Shown piece after piece: positions 23,547-33,717 of a stretch of 64,000 bases of DNA. The position numbers and the translations under genes were made by a program. The first letter of the stretch is position 1. Each line of letters begins with the position of its first letter. The notes beneath the pieces were generated by a model. The model was not told where the DNA came from. It saw nothing but the letters and a program-made list of their open reading frames with translations, and searched no databases. Source of the DNA: Cycas panzhihuaensis (taxonomy: Eukaryota > Cycadophyta); assembly GCA_023213395.1 (NCBI GenBank), contig CM041465.1, positions 66,471,741-66,535,740 of the forward strand, read 5' to 3'.

Positions 23547-24400
23547 TTGCACCGAATGGTAAAATTGATAAATGTAAAATTTGAGGTTGATAAATTCTAT
23601 AGTAAGAATAATTTTGAGTTGTGGAAGCTAAAAGTGTATGATGTTCTAGTACAACAAGGATTATATAGAACTCTGGAAGGTAAATCAAAGAAACCCATAG
23701 AGATGGATGATGATGAACGAGATGATCTAGATAAAAGGGCTTTTAGCACAATATGATTGTACTTGTTAGACAAATTTCTATTTAACGTCATAGGGGAGAA
23801 TACTATAGCAAGATTATGGACCTAGTTGGAAGGCTTATACATGACCAAATTAGTGACAAGTCAAATATACTTGAAGAGACAATTGTACTCATTATAGATG
23901 AAGAAAGGTATAAAAACTCCTAATTATTTAAATAATTTTAGTACTCTTATTTATTAGTTATCTAGTATTAATATCATGATTAAGGATGAGGACAAGGCTA
24001 TTATCTTATTATGCTCATTATCAAAATCATGGGATAATATTGTCATCTCAATTAGTTTTAGTACCATATATGAATTAGACTGTGATTCTATTGTGAGTGT
24101 TTTACTGATGAAAGAAGTGAGGAGGAAGTCCAATCTTAAAACCTCTACACCTGAAGCTATGATAGTAAGGAGTAGAATGATTGAGAGAGGACAAAGTTCT
24201 AGGGACACATTGAGGTCAAATTCAAAAGGCAAGAAGAGTAAGCTCAGATGTTAGCACTATAATAAGACAGGTGATGTCAAGAAGGATTGCTACAAAAGGA
24301 AGGAGCTTTAAGAAAAGAAAAATCCTACCAAGGAAGCTAATCAAGTGGAGTCAAATCAAGATACAAATTATGATGTCTTGGTTGCTTATAATGTTTTCCA
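23547..24400 (+). pseudogene. gag of copia element 2
   Basis: The ATG at 23547 or 23556 opens V-K-F-E-V-D-K-F-Y, N-F-E-L-W-K-L-K-V and V-L-V-Q-Q-G-L, the conserved N-terminus of Tnt1-like copia gag. After a stop at 23754 the frame goes on with L-L-D-K-F-L and Y-M-T-K-L-V. 23976-24254 reads S-L-S-K-S-W-D-N-I-V and the basic C-terminal part. The zinc knuckle near 24250-24290 is C, stop, H-Y-N-K-T-G-D-V-K-K-D-C, so two of its four ligands are lost. Confidence 0.9.
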
Positions 24401-24790
24401 TTATTAGCATGATTGGTTATTAGATTTAGGTGCTTCATAGCTATGTGTCCACACAAGAGTTAGTTTTTATCATACCAACTTCTTAATGCTGATGATGTAC
24501 TTATGGGAAATGAAGTTTCTTATAAGATAGTAGGTATTAGTAGCATTAGAATTAGAATGTTCAATGGTATAATGAGAATATTAACTAAAGTTAGATATGT
24601 ACATGATTTAAAAAGGAATATGATTTCCTTAGGTGAACTAGATTCTAGTGGTTAGAAGTGTATAAGTCATAAAAGAGTCTTAAAGGTGTCAAAGGGAACC
24701 TTGTTTATTATAAAATCCTTAAAGAAAGGAAACCTTTATATTTTAGTGGGAAGTACAAATGTTTGCTATTCAACTATAATATCATAAAAT
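24401..24790 (+). pseudogene. Protease of copia element 2
   Basis: The active-site motif reads D-W-L-L-D-L-G-A-S near 24410-24440, where the family has D-S-G-A-S. Stop codons follow immediately. The remainder to about 24790 is frame-shifted. Confidence 0.8.
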
Positions 24791-25850
24791 ATAGAAGATC
24801 TAGCTCAGTTATGGCATTAGAGACTTGGGCACATGAGTGAGAAAGAACTTAAGGTATTGATGAACCATAAGTTGCTTCCTAACTTATAGATTTTAAATTA
24901 AACTTTCTATAAATATTATATTTTTATAAAGTAGTATAGACTCAGGTTTAAAGTAATAATTCACATTAGTAAATGTGTTCTAGATTATATACATTTAGAT
25001 GTATGGGAACCAACCCCTACAATATCTTATGGACGATCATTGTACATTATCACATTTATAGATGATTACCTTAGAAAGGTATTGATCTATTTTTTGAAAA
25101 GGAAATTTAAAGTTTTTAGTGTGTTTAAGTAGTTTAAGGCTCTAGTTGAGAAGATCATTGGTAGGTCAATCAAATGTTTAAGAGCTGACAATGGGGCTAA
25201 GTTCAACTATTTGGAGTTTGAGAACTATTGCAAAGAAGTTACGATCGAAAGGTATAATACCACTAGCTATACTCTACAATAGAATGATATAGTTGAACAC
25301 ATGAACAAGACACTCTTGGAAAGAATGAGAAGCATGCTGAGTAATACATAAGTGGAGTAGGCCTTATGAGTAGAAGCTATTTAGATAACTTATTATTTGG
25401 TAAATAGGTCATCATCAGTTGTAATAGACTACAAGATTCCTAAAGAGATATAGACTAGATATCCATATGACTATTAAAATTTAAAAGTTTTTGGTTGTGA
25501 TGCTTATGCCTTAACTAATAAAAGTTAATGTTTAAAGTTAGACCCAAAATCTAAGGGATGTATCTTTATTGGTTATGGTGATAGAGGTGGTGTGAAAGGA
25601 TAAATGTTGTGGGATCCTACTGCCCATAAAATCACTATTAATAAAGATGTTATGTTTGATGAATCTCCCTTTCTAAAATCAGATAATATAGATGTTGAAG
25701 TGAAATGGGAGTAAAAAGTTGAATATCAATAGGTTAAGCTTGCGATCTAGTCATCTTTAGAAAGGAAAAGTAGAAAGAGCTTTTTAAAGATGAATCTGCA
25801 TTAGATTTATAGGAATATATGGACACTCCTCCACCAATTGTTAGAATATC
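24791..25850 (+). pseudogene. Integrase of copia element 2
   Basis: GAG-pre-integrase motif R-L-G-H-M-S-E-K-E-L near 24820. In the core, the first Asp is in H-L-D-V-W-E-P (near 24995), the second in R-A-D-N-G-A-K-F (near 25190) and the Glu in V-E-H-M-N-K-T-L (near 25295), so all three catalytic residues survive between stops. The C-terminal part has F-I-G-Y-G-D-R-G (near 25570). Stops are mainly TAG. Confidence 0.88.
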
Positions 25851-26960
25851 TATATGAGTTAGTCATCCACCTGACAAGTATAACCCTTCTATTTCTATTA
25901 CTTTAGTTTCTCATGATGGCAAACCTACATGCTATCAGGAATTAATAGATGATATCTATAGTGAGAAGTGAAAGAAGGTTATGTAGAAAGAGATAGATAC
26001 TTTGAAGAAAAATAATTCATGGGACTTAGTAGAACTTCTACATGGCAAGTAGACTATTGGTTGCAAGTGGGTTTTCAGGAAGAAAATAGATGTTGATAGA
26101 AAGGTTGACAAATACAAGGGCAAGACTAGTGGCTAAAGGTTTTGCATAGAAAATATGTATTAATTTTCATGAGATCTTTTCATTAGTTATTAAAATTATT
26201 TCAATTTAGGTTATGTTAACATTGGTAGCTTCTTTTGATTTAGAGTTGGAGCAGTTACATATAAAAATAACTTTTCTGCATGGATATTTAGATACAGAGA
26301 TCTATATGGATCAACCAGAAAGGTTTGTATAGGATGGTAGGAAAAGACTTATTTATAAGCTCAGGAAATCTTTGTATGGCCTAAAGTAATCACCCAAGAA
26401 ATGGTATAGGAAGTCTGATGCCTTCATGAAGAGCCAAAATTTCAAAATAAATAAGTATGATTATTGTATCTACTTTAAATTTTTAGACAATGGCTTATTC
26501 ATTATCTTGGTATTGTATGTTGATGATATACTAGTTGCAAGCAAGAGTATGGTAGAAACCAACAAGTTAACAACTCAATTGGATAAGACTTTTGATATGA
26601 AGGATCTAGGAGCTTCAAAACAAATCTTAGGTATGGAGATACATAGAGACAAAAAAAATGGTAAGCTACGGTTATCATAGTAGAAATATGTGGAGAAGGC
26701 GCTAACCATATTTGGTATGGAAAATATGAAACTAGCTAGTATCTCATTAGCTTCCTATTTCAAGAATTTTTCAAGTATGAGTCCTAGTAGTGAAGAAGAA
26801 AATGATTATATATCTCGTGTATGTTATACCAGTGTAGTAGGAAATTTAATATATGATATCGTATATACAAGACCTAATATTTTACATACAACTAATGTAG
26901 TTAACAGGTTTATGGCAAATCTAAGAAACGAACATTGCCAATAGTAAAATGAGTGCTTTA
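25851..26960 (+). pseudogene. Reverse transcriptase of copia element 2
   Basis: RT starts near 25930-26060 and is fragmented. The two open stretches 26426-26680 and 26690-26944 carry the polymerase box L-Y-V-D-D-I-L-V-A-S (near 26515), F-D-M-K-D-L-G-A-S and L-G-M-E-I-H-R-D, then the start of the connection to RNase H (V-V-G-N-L-I-Y near 26840). YVDD is intact; stops separate the pieces. Confidence 0.92.
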
Positions 26961-27440
26961 ATATTTAAGGGACACAAGTGACTGTTACATCACCTTTGGT
27001 GGTATAGGTAATTAGGTTTGTGAATATGTTAATTTAGACTTTATAAGAGATTTAGATAAGAGAAGGTCTACTTTAGGTTATGTATTTACTCTTGCAAATG
27101 GTTTGATTAGTTGGATGTTAAAATTACATAGTATAATTATATTATTACTTATAAAGTAGAATATATTACTTCAGTACATGATTATAAGGAAGTAATCTAG
27201 TTTTAGGGTTTATTGGCTGAGCTTGGAAGGAAATAGAAAAAGATAAAGGTACTTTGTAATAGTAAAAATTCCATTTACTTACCAAAGAATCAAGCTTATC
27301 ATAGTAAGACAAAGCATATTACTCTTAAGTACCATTTGATTAGATAGGTTATGGAAGTAGGTAGAGTAGAACTTTAGAAAGTTAATAAAAAATAGAATTA
27401 TGATGACATGTTTGCAAAACTAGTACTATTGAAGAAATTT
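26961..27440 (+). pseudogene. RNase H of copia element 2
   Basis: Follows RT. Readable pieces are R-S-T-L-G-Y near 27063, V-E-Y-I-T-S near 27160, C-N-S-K-N-S-I near 27257 (Asp to Asn in the family's C-D-S/C-D-N motif) and the end H-I-T-L-K-Y-H-L-I-R near 27320. Confidence 0.8.
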
Positions 27441-27516
27441 AAATGGTGCTTGACTTCTCTTAATTTGTAGAAAAGGTGATGAATGATCCAAAAAAGGTAT
27501 GAAGTAAATTGTTGTC

Positions 27517-27527
27517 AAGGTGGAGAT
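27517..27527 (+). other. Polypurine tract of copia element 2
   Basis: AAGGTGGAGAT directly precedes TGTTAGATAAT, as in other plant copia elements. Confidence 0.85.
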
Positions 27528-28185
27528 TGTTAGATAATATGATAATAATATTTTAGAGGTAAAAATTTTGATAGGTTGGTGGTGCAGTTTCCCCTCTAAA
27601 CTTTTGTAGGAGGATTTAAGAGGGGCAGGAGCCCCCCTTGGCCAAGGGGTGAGGGGCAAGCTAGAAATCCCCCAATAAAGAAGGGATTTAGGGGCAGTAG
27701 CCCTCAACCTAAAAATCTAACACTATAAAACATACTAATTATAAAGAGAACCAGGGTCATTCATTTAAAATATCCTAGATTTGATAGTCAATATTTGTGC
27801 TTTCTATGACTCTCTTATATAGTTTGATTTAGGGTGTTTTTTCAGTGTGTTGATGGTATTGGATATATTAAATGTACTATATTGAGAAGAGGGAGTTGGT
27901 TATTATTGCTGTGAGCATTTTACTATAGATTATGTATATTTCTCTATTCTTAGATAATAAAGATCAATACATTTCTTGTATGGATATTTTCGTAGCACTC
28001 TATTATGGTTTTACCACATTATATCTAGTATATATGTGATGCTTTAGTTTTTAAATATATTTATTATATTATTTCTAGTTTAGAAACTTGCATATTAAAT
28101 TTTAGTTTCAATTCCTATAACTAGTTGTAAAATAGTTTAGATCTTGGTGGTAGTTTCTAGTTATTGGGATTTAGTTTTCTCAATA
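27528..28185 (+). repeat. 3' LTR of copia element 2
   Basis: 658 bases matching the 5' LTR except for the absent microsatellite; it keeps the G/C-run hairpin near 27620-27660. Confidence 0.9.
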
Positions 28186-28347
28186 GCTTTGGCCCCAAAA
28201 ATTATATATTTAGGAGGTGGGCAGGAGCTCGCCTTAACCTCCATCTAAAATAATATAAAGAATAAGTAACTTATGATAAAATAATATTACCTTGATGGCT
28301 AGTATGGCTTGCATGGTCCCAAGGAAGTAATAAACATTAATCTAACA
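28186..28347 (-). repeat. 5' LTR of element 3, outer part
   Basis: Matches 19360-19518 and ends at TCTAACA (minus-strand TGTTAGA). 28186-28190 (GCTTT) is the likely right target copy of element 2 against ATTTT on the left. Confidence 0.88.
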
Positions 28348-29586
28348 CTTAGCCCCCTTGATCCAATTACTTTATTCATTATAGACCTTGTTCTTTATCA
28401 AAAAGTAGTAAATTTTAAAATTTGATTAATTACTTTACATTCCTTTTAGAAAATAAAAAGGATTAGATTCTATTTAATAATATTTAGGGTCCATTAGCCC
28501 CTTAGTTACATCGTTAGGTGGTTCTATATAGTCTATAGGTGACTAAGGGCTAATTTTTGAAGGGGCTTAATCTTATCCTTCTTATTTTCTGATCATAAAG
28601 CGGTCTTCTCACTGCTTTTACAATAACCTTTCAACTAGGAGTCCATTTTTTAAACCATCTAAACCCTCGAAAAGCTAACTTAGAACATTAAACTACTTTG
28701 AAACTGATTTGGATCTATTTTATAGGAGTTATAAGCTACTAAAATTAACCTATTTATTTAACTAATATTTGAATATTTTCTTACCATTTTAAGGATGTTT
28801 AGTTTTTCTTCAAGGTTTATTAATGATACAATATAGTATTAACTATTGTTAGTAGTTCTAATCTATTACTTAGACTTATAAGTATTTGGTAGCTAATCAT
28901 TTATAGGAATACTCTTGAAGATTGAAGTAATTCCTCTTGGATCAAGTCTTTTCAACAAGAGTTTTCTAAACCTTCTTTTACTTTAATTTCTCTCAGCCTT
29001 TATTTATTAAAATAAGATTTATTTGTAAGTAAAACCAATAAAATTATTATTAATTTTAAACATCAATAAGATAATTCCCCAATTAACCATATCTTTTCTA
29101 GCCTTACAAGGGAAATGGTTAGAACCCTTGAAGTTATCACCCTACACATGCCCTTATTTACTTTAATTTATTGAGAAAACCCTTAGCTATAAGGTGTAAT
29201 ATATAGCAAGATGAGGTGGAAAACTTACCTTTGGAGATTAGAGACCAGGCTAAACCAAGAGATGATTATTATCTTAGTTGGTCAAGTTCTTATTGCTAAA
29301 TTTATTACTAGGCATAAGTTTAATGCATGTGGATCAATAAATTAGAAGGGTCTTGGACCTTCTTAGTAGCTTATATATTAAGGTATATAGAGCCTTGAGC
29401 TCATGTACTAGTGTATAGAGTCCCTAGTTTACCTTTTATAAGAAGGTGTTACTAGACAGGATAGTAATTAAGAGCTTTTCTTAGAGACCCTAAGACATAG
29501 AATTCTATATTAGAAACCCTTTAAGTAGATAGGACATAAAAACACTTATATATTTGGATTATTTTTTAATATAATTTAATTTTATA
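28348..29586 (+). other. Leader of copia element 1, right part
   Basis: Continues the leader after element 3 up to the gag ATG at 29587. AT-rich, no reading frame recognised. 28348-28352 (CTTAG) is the right target duplication of element 3. Confidence 0.55.
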
Positions 29587-30690
29587 ATGGTAACAAACCT
29601 TAGAAACATAGTTATACCTAAATTTAGTGGTTCTAATTTTCTTAATTACAGTAGGAGAATGAGGCCCATCTTTATAGCAAAGGATATATAGGAAATTATC
29701 AACAAGGGATATGAAGACATTGATGATAATACCACTGAGGATGAAAACCAAACTTATAAGAAGTATATCAAAAAGGATAATGAGGCTTTGACCCTCATAT
29801 TTTATACTCTAGAGGATCGTATTTTCCTTAGAGTAAGTGAAGCGATCACATCTGAAGAAGATTGGGATACCATCAAGTTGATCTATGAAGAAGTAACATC
29901 CTCTAAATTTTAAACACTTAGAAGTAAATTTAAAAATCTAAGGATGTCACATAGAAAAAGTATAAATAAGTTTATCACCAGGGTCTAAGATTTGTTTAAT
30001 CAAACAAGATCCCTAGGAGAAGTGCTAAGTGAATAGAGAGTTATATAAAGGATCTTGAGGTGTGTTAAAGAAGTCAAGAGTTTGAAATGGTAGTCACTAG
30101 CATTGAAGTATCTAAAGATCTAAGTACCTTTCAAATTGAACAACTAAGTTCCATGCTCCTTACAATTGAAGAAAAGAAAGAAGTGCATGAGACACTACAA
30201 CATGCCTTTGCCATAAAGGCAAGGATAAAATAAAATCATCTAGGATATAGTTCTAAGGGAAGGGAGCAATCCATTAGATGAAGAGGAAGGAATCAAGCAC
30301 AAGGAAATTCTTAGGAACTAAATCCAAGGTATCAAGGACCACATCAAAGATATCAAGGACAAAATTAAAGGTATCAAGGCCAAAACAAGTTTTAAAGTCA
30401 AGGAAGATTTCAATAATAAAAGTAATATGACCAAGGATATAATAACTACCAAGGATAAGAAACTTATCAAGGATCAAACCAGTATTATCAGGGACAAGTT
30501 CAAATGAACCTCCAAGGCTAAAGTCAAGACTAATTCTTTGAAAGAGGTAGAGAAACCTATAGAGGAAGAGGAACCTCTAGAAGTAGAAGTCATAGCCAAA
30601 GTGGTAAAGGACTTATTTGATGCTATTTCTACCACAAAATAAGACATTTAGAAGAATACTATTTTGGCAAGAATGTTAATACATGAAGGG
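29587..30690 (+). pseudogene. gag of copia element 1
   Basis: Copia gag of the UBN2/DUF4219 type. From the ATG at 29587: V-I-P-K-F-S-G-S-N-F near residue 10, then K-K-D-N-E-A-L-T-L-I-F, then S-E-A-I-T-S-E-E-D-W-D-T. The frame stays readable over long stretches with stops at Trp or Gln positions. From 30327 to about 30520 it becomes a Tyr-Gln-Gly repeat followed by an Arg/Gly/Ser stretch. A damaged zinc knuckle follows at about 30620-30660 (C-Y-F-Y-H-K-I-R-H with Tyr in place of two Cys). The ATG choice rests on family alignment. Protease follows in the same frame. Confidence 0.88.
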
Positions 30691-31100
30691 GGACTACAAA
30701 TATTGTGATTAAAAATAGAGATAATGATAGACTTTTTCTCTCAAGTCTTATAGCTGGTGAAGAGGAAGATAGTTGGTATATAGACTCAAGGTGTTCAACC
30801 CACATGATCTATAAAGAAGAAATTTTCAAAAACATTGATAAGACTAAAAGAGAAAAGATTATGCTTGGAGATAATAATACCCATAAATTTATTGTCAAGG
30901 GTAATGTATCCATACTATAGAATCAAGAGAAATAAGGTATATTGATAATGTGTTATAGATGATCATCAAGAACACTAATACCAACTTTAAAGAAGAACCT
31001 ACTTGCAGTGGGTTTGATGATGGAACAAGACTATAAGGTTATCTTTGATAATGAAAAGCATATAATTAATGATAAAAAAATAAATAAAGTAATTATAGCA
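30691..31100 (+). pseudogene. Protease of copia element 1 (active site altered)
   Basis: Follows gag in frame. At about 30771-30815 the active site reads W-Y-I-D-S-R-C-S-T-H-M, where the family has D-S-G; Gly to Arg is one G-to-A change. K-I-M-L-G-D-N follows near 30855. The frame breaks at 30918. Confidence 0.85.
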
Positions 31101-32170
31101 AAAGGATAGATGAGTAGTTATAGATTAATCAAGCTAGTCATTACTCCATCAGATACCTATACTTTAAAAGCCTCCACCAAAGTTGATAATGAAACATGGC
31201 ATAAGAGATTTGGTTATTTAAACTATAATAGTTTGTTCTTAATGAAGAGGAAAAAAATAGTTGATGGATTACCCACCATAGAAGTAGACAAAGAAATTTA
31301 TGAAGGATGCCTACTTAGAAAACAACACAGAGAAAATTTTCCAGATAGAGGCTATGGAGCCTAAGGTCCTCTTCAACTAATCTATATAGACCTATATGGA
31401 CCCATGGATGTACCATCACTAGGAGGCACAAAATATTTCATGACATAGAATTCTCACCCTTAGATCAGATAATAGAGGAGAATTCATTTCAAATGAATTC
31501 AAAGCATATTACAACTATCAATATATAAGGAGATAATTCACCAATCCTATACTCCGTAATAAAATGGAGTACTAGAAAGAAAAAATCAAACTATCATTAA
31601 AATGATAAGATGTATGCTCAAAGATAAGTAGCTTGGATATGAACTTTAGGTAGAAGCTATGTATACCATAGTATACTTATTAAATATGTGTACTACCAAG
31701 GCTCTTAGGTGGGTCATACCAAAGGAAGCTTGGATAAGACATAAGCTAATCATACATCACTTAAAGAGTTTTAGGTGTTTAACATTTACTTATGTACCAG
31801 AATAAAAGAGAACAAAGTTAGATGATAAAAGCACCAAATACATCTTTATAGGATACTATGATGTCTCTAGATCCTATAAATTATTTGATCTAAAAGAAAA
31901 AAAGAAAATTATAAGGAAGTATATCATCTTCAAGGAAGATGATTGCTATCAAGTAAAAATTAAAAAAGATAAGGGAAAGAATGTCATTATGGAAATAAAT
32001 TCAAGGCTTGAACCTATAAATATATGAAGCCTACATGAATTAAATTTAAATAAAGTAGGACCCTATACATTTAATTAAAGGGTTCCAAAATAGATCCAAA
32101 GATGTTATGATCCTATAAATATATTATACAATAACTTGAATAAAGGTCTACTTGCTCTAATAGAGTTAAT
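31101..32170 (+). pseudogene. Integrase of copia element 1 (core shortened)
   Basis: The GAG-pre-integrase domain at 31110-31364 reads W-H-K-R-F-G-Y-L-N, then Y-E-G-C-L-L-R-K-Q-H. The core starts L-I-Y-I-D-L-Y-G-P-M near 31380 (first Asp present). It then jumps from K-Y-F-M-T to L-R-S-D-N-R-G-E-F near 31455, so roughly 50 residues between the first and second Asp are missing. The Glu is kept in N-G-V-L-E-R-K-N near 31565. The C-terminal region (Y-I-F-I-G-Y-Y near 31835) follows with several stops. Confidence 0.85.
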
Positions 32171-33030
32171 TTTTTCCTAATAATCCAAGTTATAGAATCA
32201 AATGAGCCTCATACTTTTGAAGAGGCTAACGATAAAGAGGAATGGAAGGATGTAGTGAAGGAAGAATACAATGCCCTAGTAAAAAATGATACTTGGTAAT
32301 TTTTTGACCTACCACTAAACAAGTTTATAATTAGAATAAAATAAGTCCAGAAGACCAAATTTAGATTATATGATATAATTAACAAATATAAGGTAAGACT
32401 AGTACCCAAGGGTTTGCACAAATTAAAGGGATTGATTATAATGAAACATTTATCCTAGTTGTGAAAATGGAAACTATTCATCTAATGTTGAGGTTATACA
32501 AAAGGGTTGAATTGCCTAATAGATGGATATTAAAAGTGCCTTCTTAAATGAGTACATAGAGAAAGAGATTTATATATAGCAATCCAAAGGCTTTAAAGTA
32601 AAGGGAGAAGAAAACAAGGTCTACTAACTTAAAAAGTCCTTGTACAGAATCAAGCAAAGACTTAGAGCCTTATACTCAAGGATTGATAAATACTTTAGAG
32701 ATAAAGATTTAGAAAAAGTCAATCGAGCCCTAATCTATACATCAAGATTGAATGAAGTTTAATACTTATTATGGGATTATATGTTGATGATTTCATTTGC
32801 ACTAGCAATAATTCTCAATTGTCTCAAAAATTTAAAGAATACATGTATAAAGAATTTAAAATGATTGATTTGGGACTCATGCATTACTTCTTAAGTCTAA
32901 AGATTTGGCAAAATGAGAATAGAATATTTGTATCCTAAGGAAAGTATACCCTAGGCCTATTACAGAAGTTTTATATGAATAATTATAAAGCACTTCCTAC
33001 ATCAACTGAAGGCAAGACAAAATAATCTAA
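32171..33030 (+). pseudogene. Reverse transcriptase of copia element 1
   Basis: Starts with the copia entry motif E-P-H-T-F-E-E-A near 32206, then A-L-V-K-N-D-T-W. Middle parts are frame-shifted. The polymerase box L-Y-V-D-D-F-I (near 32780) is intact, followed by F-K-M-I-D-L-G-L-M-H-Y-F (near 32860). Stops and shifts make it inactive. Confidence 0.88.
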
Positions 33031-33425
33031 GTATGAAGAATCAACATTAGTTGATCCTATTATCTATAGGCAACTAATTAGTAGCTTGATTTACTTAACT
33101 TTAACTCAGCCAAATATCATACACATAGTAAATGTTATATCTAGATTTATGTAAGATCCTAAGACATTACATTAGCAAGTAGGAAAATGAATCCTTAAAT
33201 ACTTAAAAGGCATAATTGGCTATGAACTACATTATAAGTCATGGACAAATTTTAGACTATTGGTTACTCAATATCATTTCATTAGAGAGATGGTTCAAGT
33301 TAGTAAGATTAAGTTAATCTACTGTAGCATAGAAAAATAAGTGGTAGACATCTTTATTAAGACTCTCGGAAAGATTAAATTCCACAAATTAAAAGACAAT
33401 CTTAGAGTCTTCCCAAATGAATATT
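33031..33425 (+). pseudogene. RNase H region of copia element 1 (partly deleted)
   Basis: Begins D-P-I-I-Y-R-Q-L-I-S-S-L-I-Y-L near 33055 and ends with Y-H-F-I-R-E-M-V, D-I-F-I-K-T-L and F-H-K-L-K-D-N-L near 33275-33400, the usual copia C-terminus. The central RNase H part appears shortened. Confidence 0.8.
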
Positions 33426-33437
33426 ATGAGGGAGCAA

Positions 33438-33717
33438 TGTTAGATAATATTCATTTAGAAAATTAATAAGTGTATTGGTATTGGGATTAGTGGATTCGAT
33501 ATTGGCTGACCCTAAACTGAAAGTAATAATATTTTATAAATGGTATTTTTAAACACTAAAGATAGTAGATGTTGGGATCTCAGCCAACTCTCATCTATAT
33601 ATACAAGGTTGCAAGGCTATCAGGTATTCTTTAACGCTATCTTTATTTTATTAGAAATATATTATCTAAAATGCTTTTGTAGTTTGATTACTCCCTCTGA
33701 CTCCTACTCACCCTTCA
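33438..33717 (+). repeat. 3' LTR of copia element 1
   Basis: 280 bases, TGTTAGATAATATTC to CACCCTTCA, preceded by the purine-rich ATTATGAGGGAGCAA. It contains CTATATATAC at 33595-33604, a TATA-like site absent from the shortened 5' LTR. Confidence 0.9.

Larger units (their letters stand above)
22748..28185 (+). mobile_element. Copia element 2 (complete layout, inactive)
   Basis: 5' LTR 22748-23483, decayed tRNA-Met primer site, gag from about 23547, protease, integrase, RT with intact YVDD, RNase H, polypurine tract and 3' LTR 27528-28185. It is inserted in the 5' LTR of element 3, so it is the last arrival in this nest. About 5.4 kb, normal for copia. Similarity of gag and RT (for example the G-M-E-I-H-R-D block) recalls Tnt1-like elements; I do not assign a lineage firmly. 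Confidence 0.92.
19206..28347 (-). mobile_element. Copia-type element 3, gag only (interrupted by element 2)
   Basis: Minus strand. Its 5' LTR is at the right (28347 to 28186 and 22747 to 22591, split by element 2) and its 3' LTR at 19518-19206. The primer site complement lies at 22577-22590 and the polypurine tract at 19519-19532. The five-base target copies CTTAA (19201) and CTTAG (28348) differ by one transition. Without element 2 it is about 3.7 kb. The only coding trace is a copia gag; no protease, integrase or RT was seen. This fits a non-autonomous gag-bearing element (TR-GAG-like) or an internal deletion. Confidence 0.85.
18315..33717 (+). mobile_element. Copia element 1 (interrupted by element 3)
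   Basis: A Ty1/copia element in LTR2 of element B. 5' LTR 18315-18426 (internally deleted), tRNA-Met primer site at 18429, leader, gag from 29587, protease, integrase, RT, RNase H, purine-rich tract and 3' LTR 33438-33717. The domain order with integrase before RT is diagnostic of copia. Flanks TTGTT (18310) and CCATT (33718) are compatible with a 5-base target duplication changed by transitions. Element 3 is inserted in its leader at 19205/28348. Confidence 0.9.
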
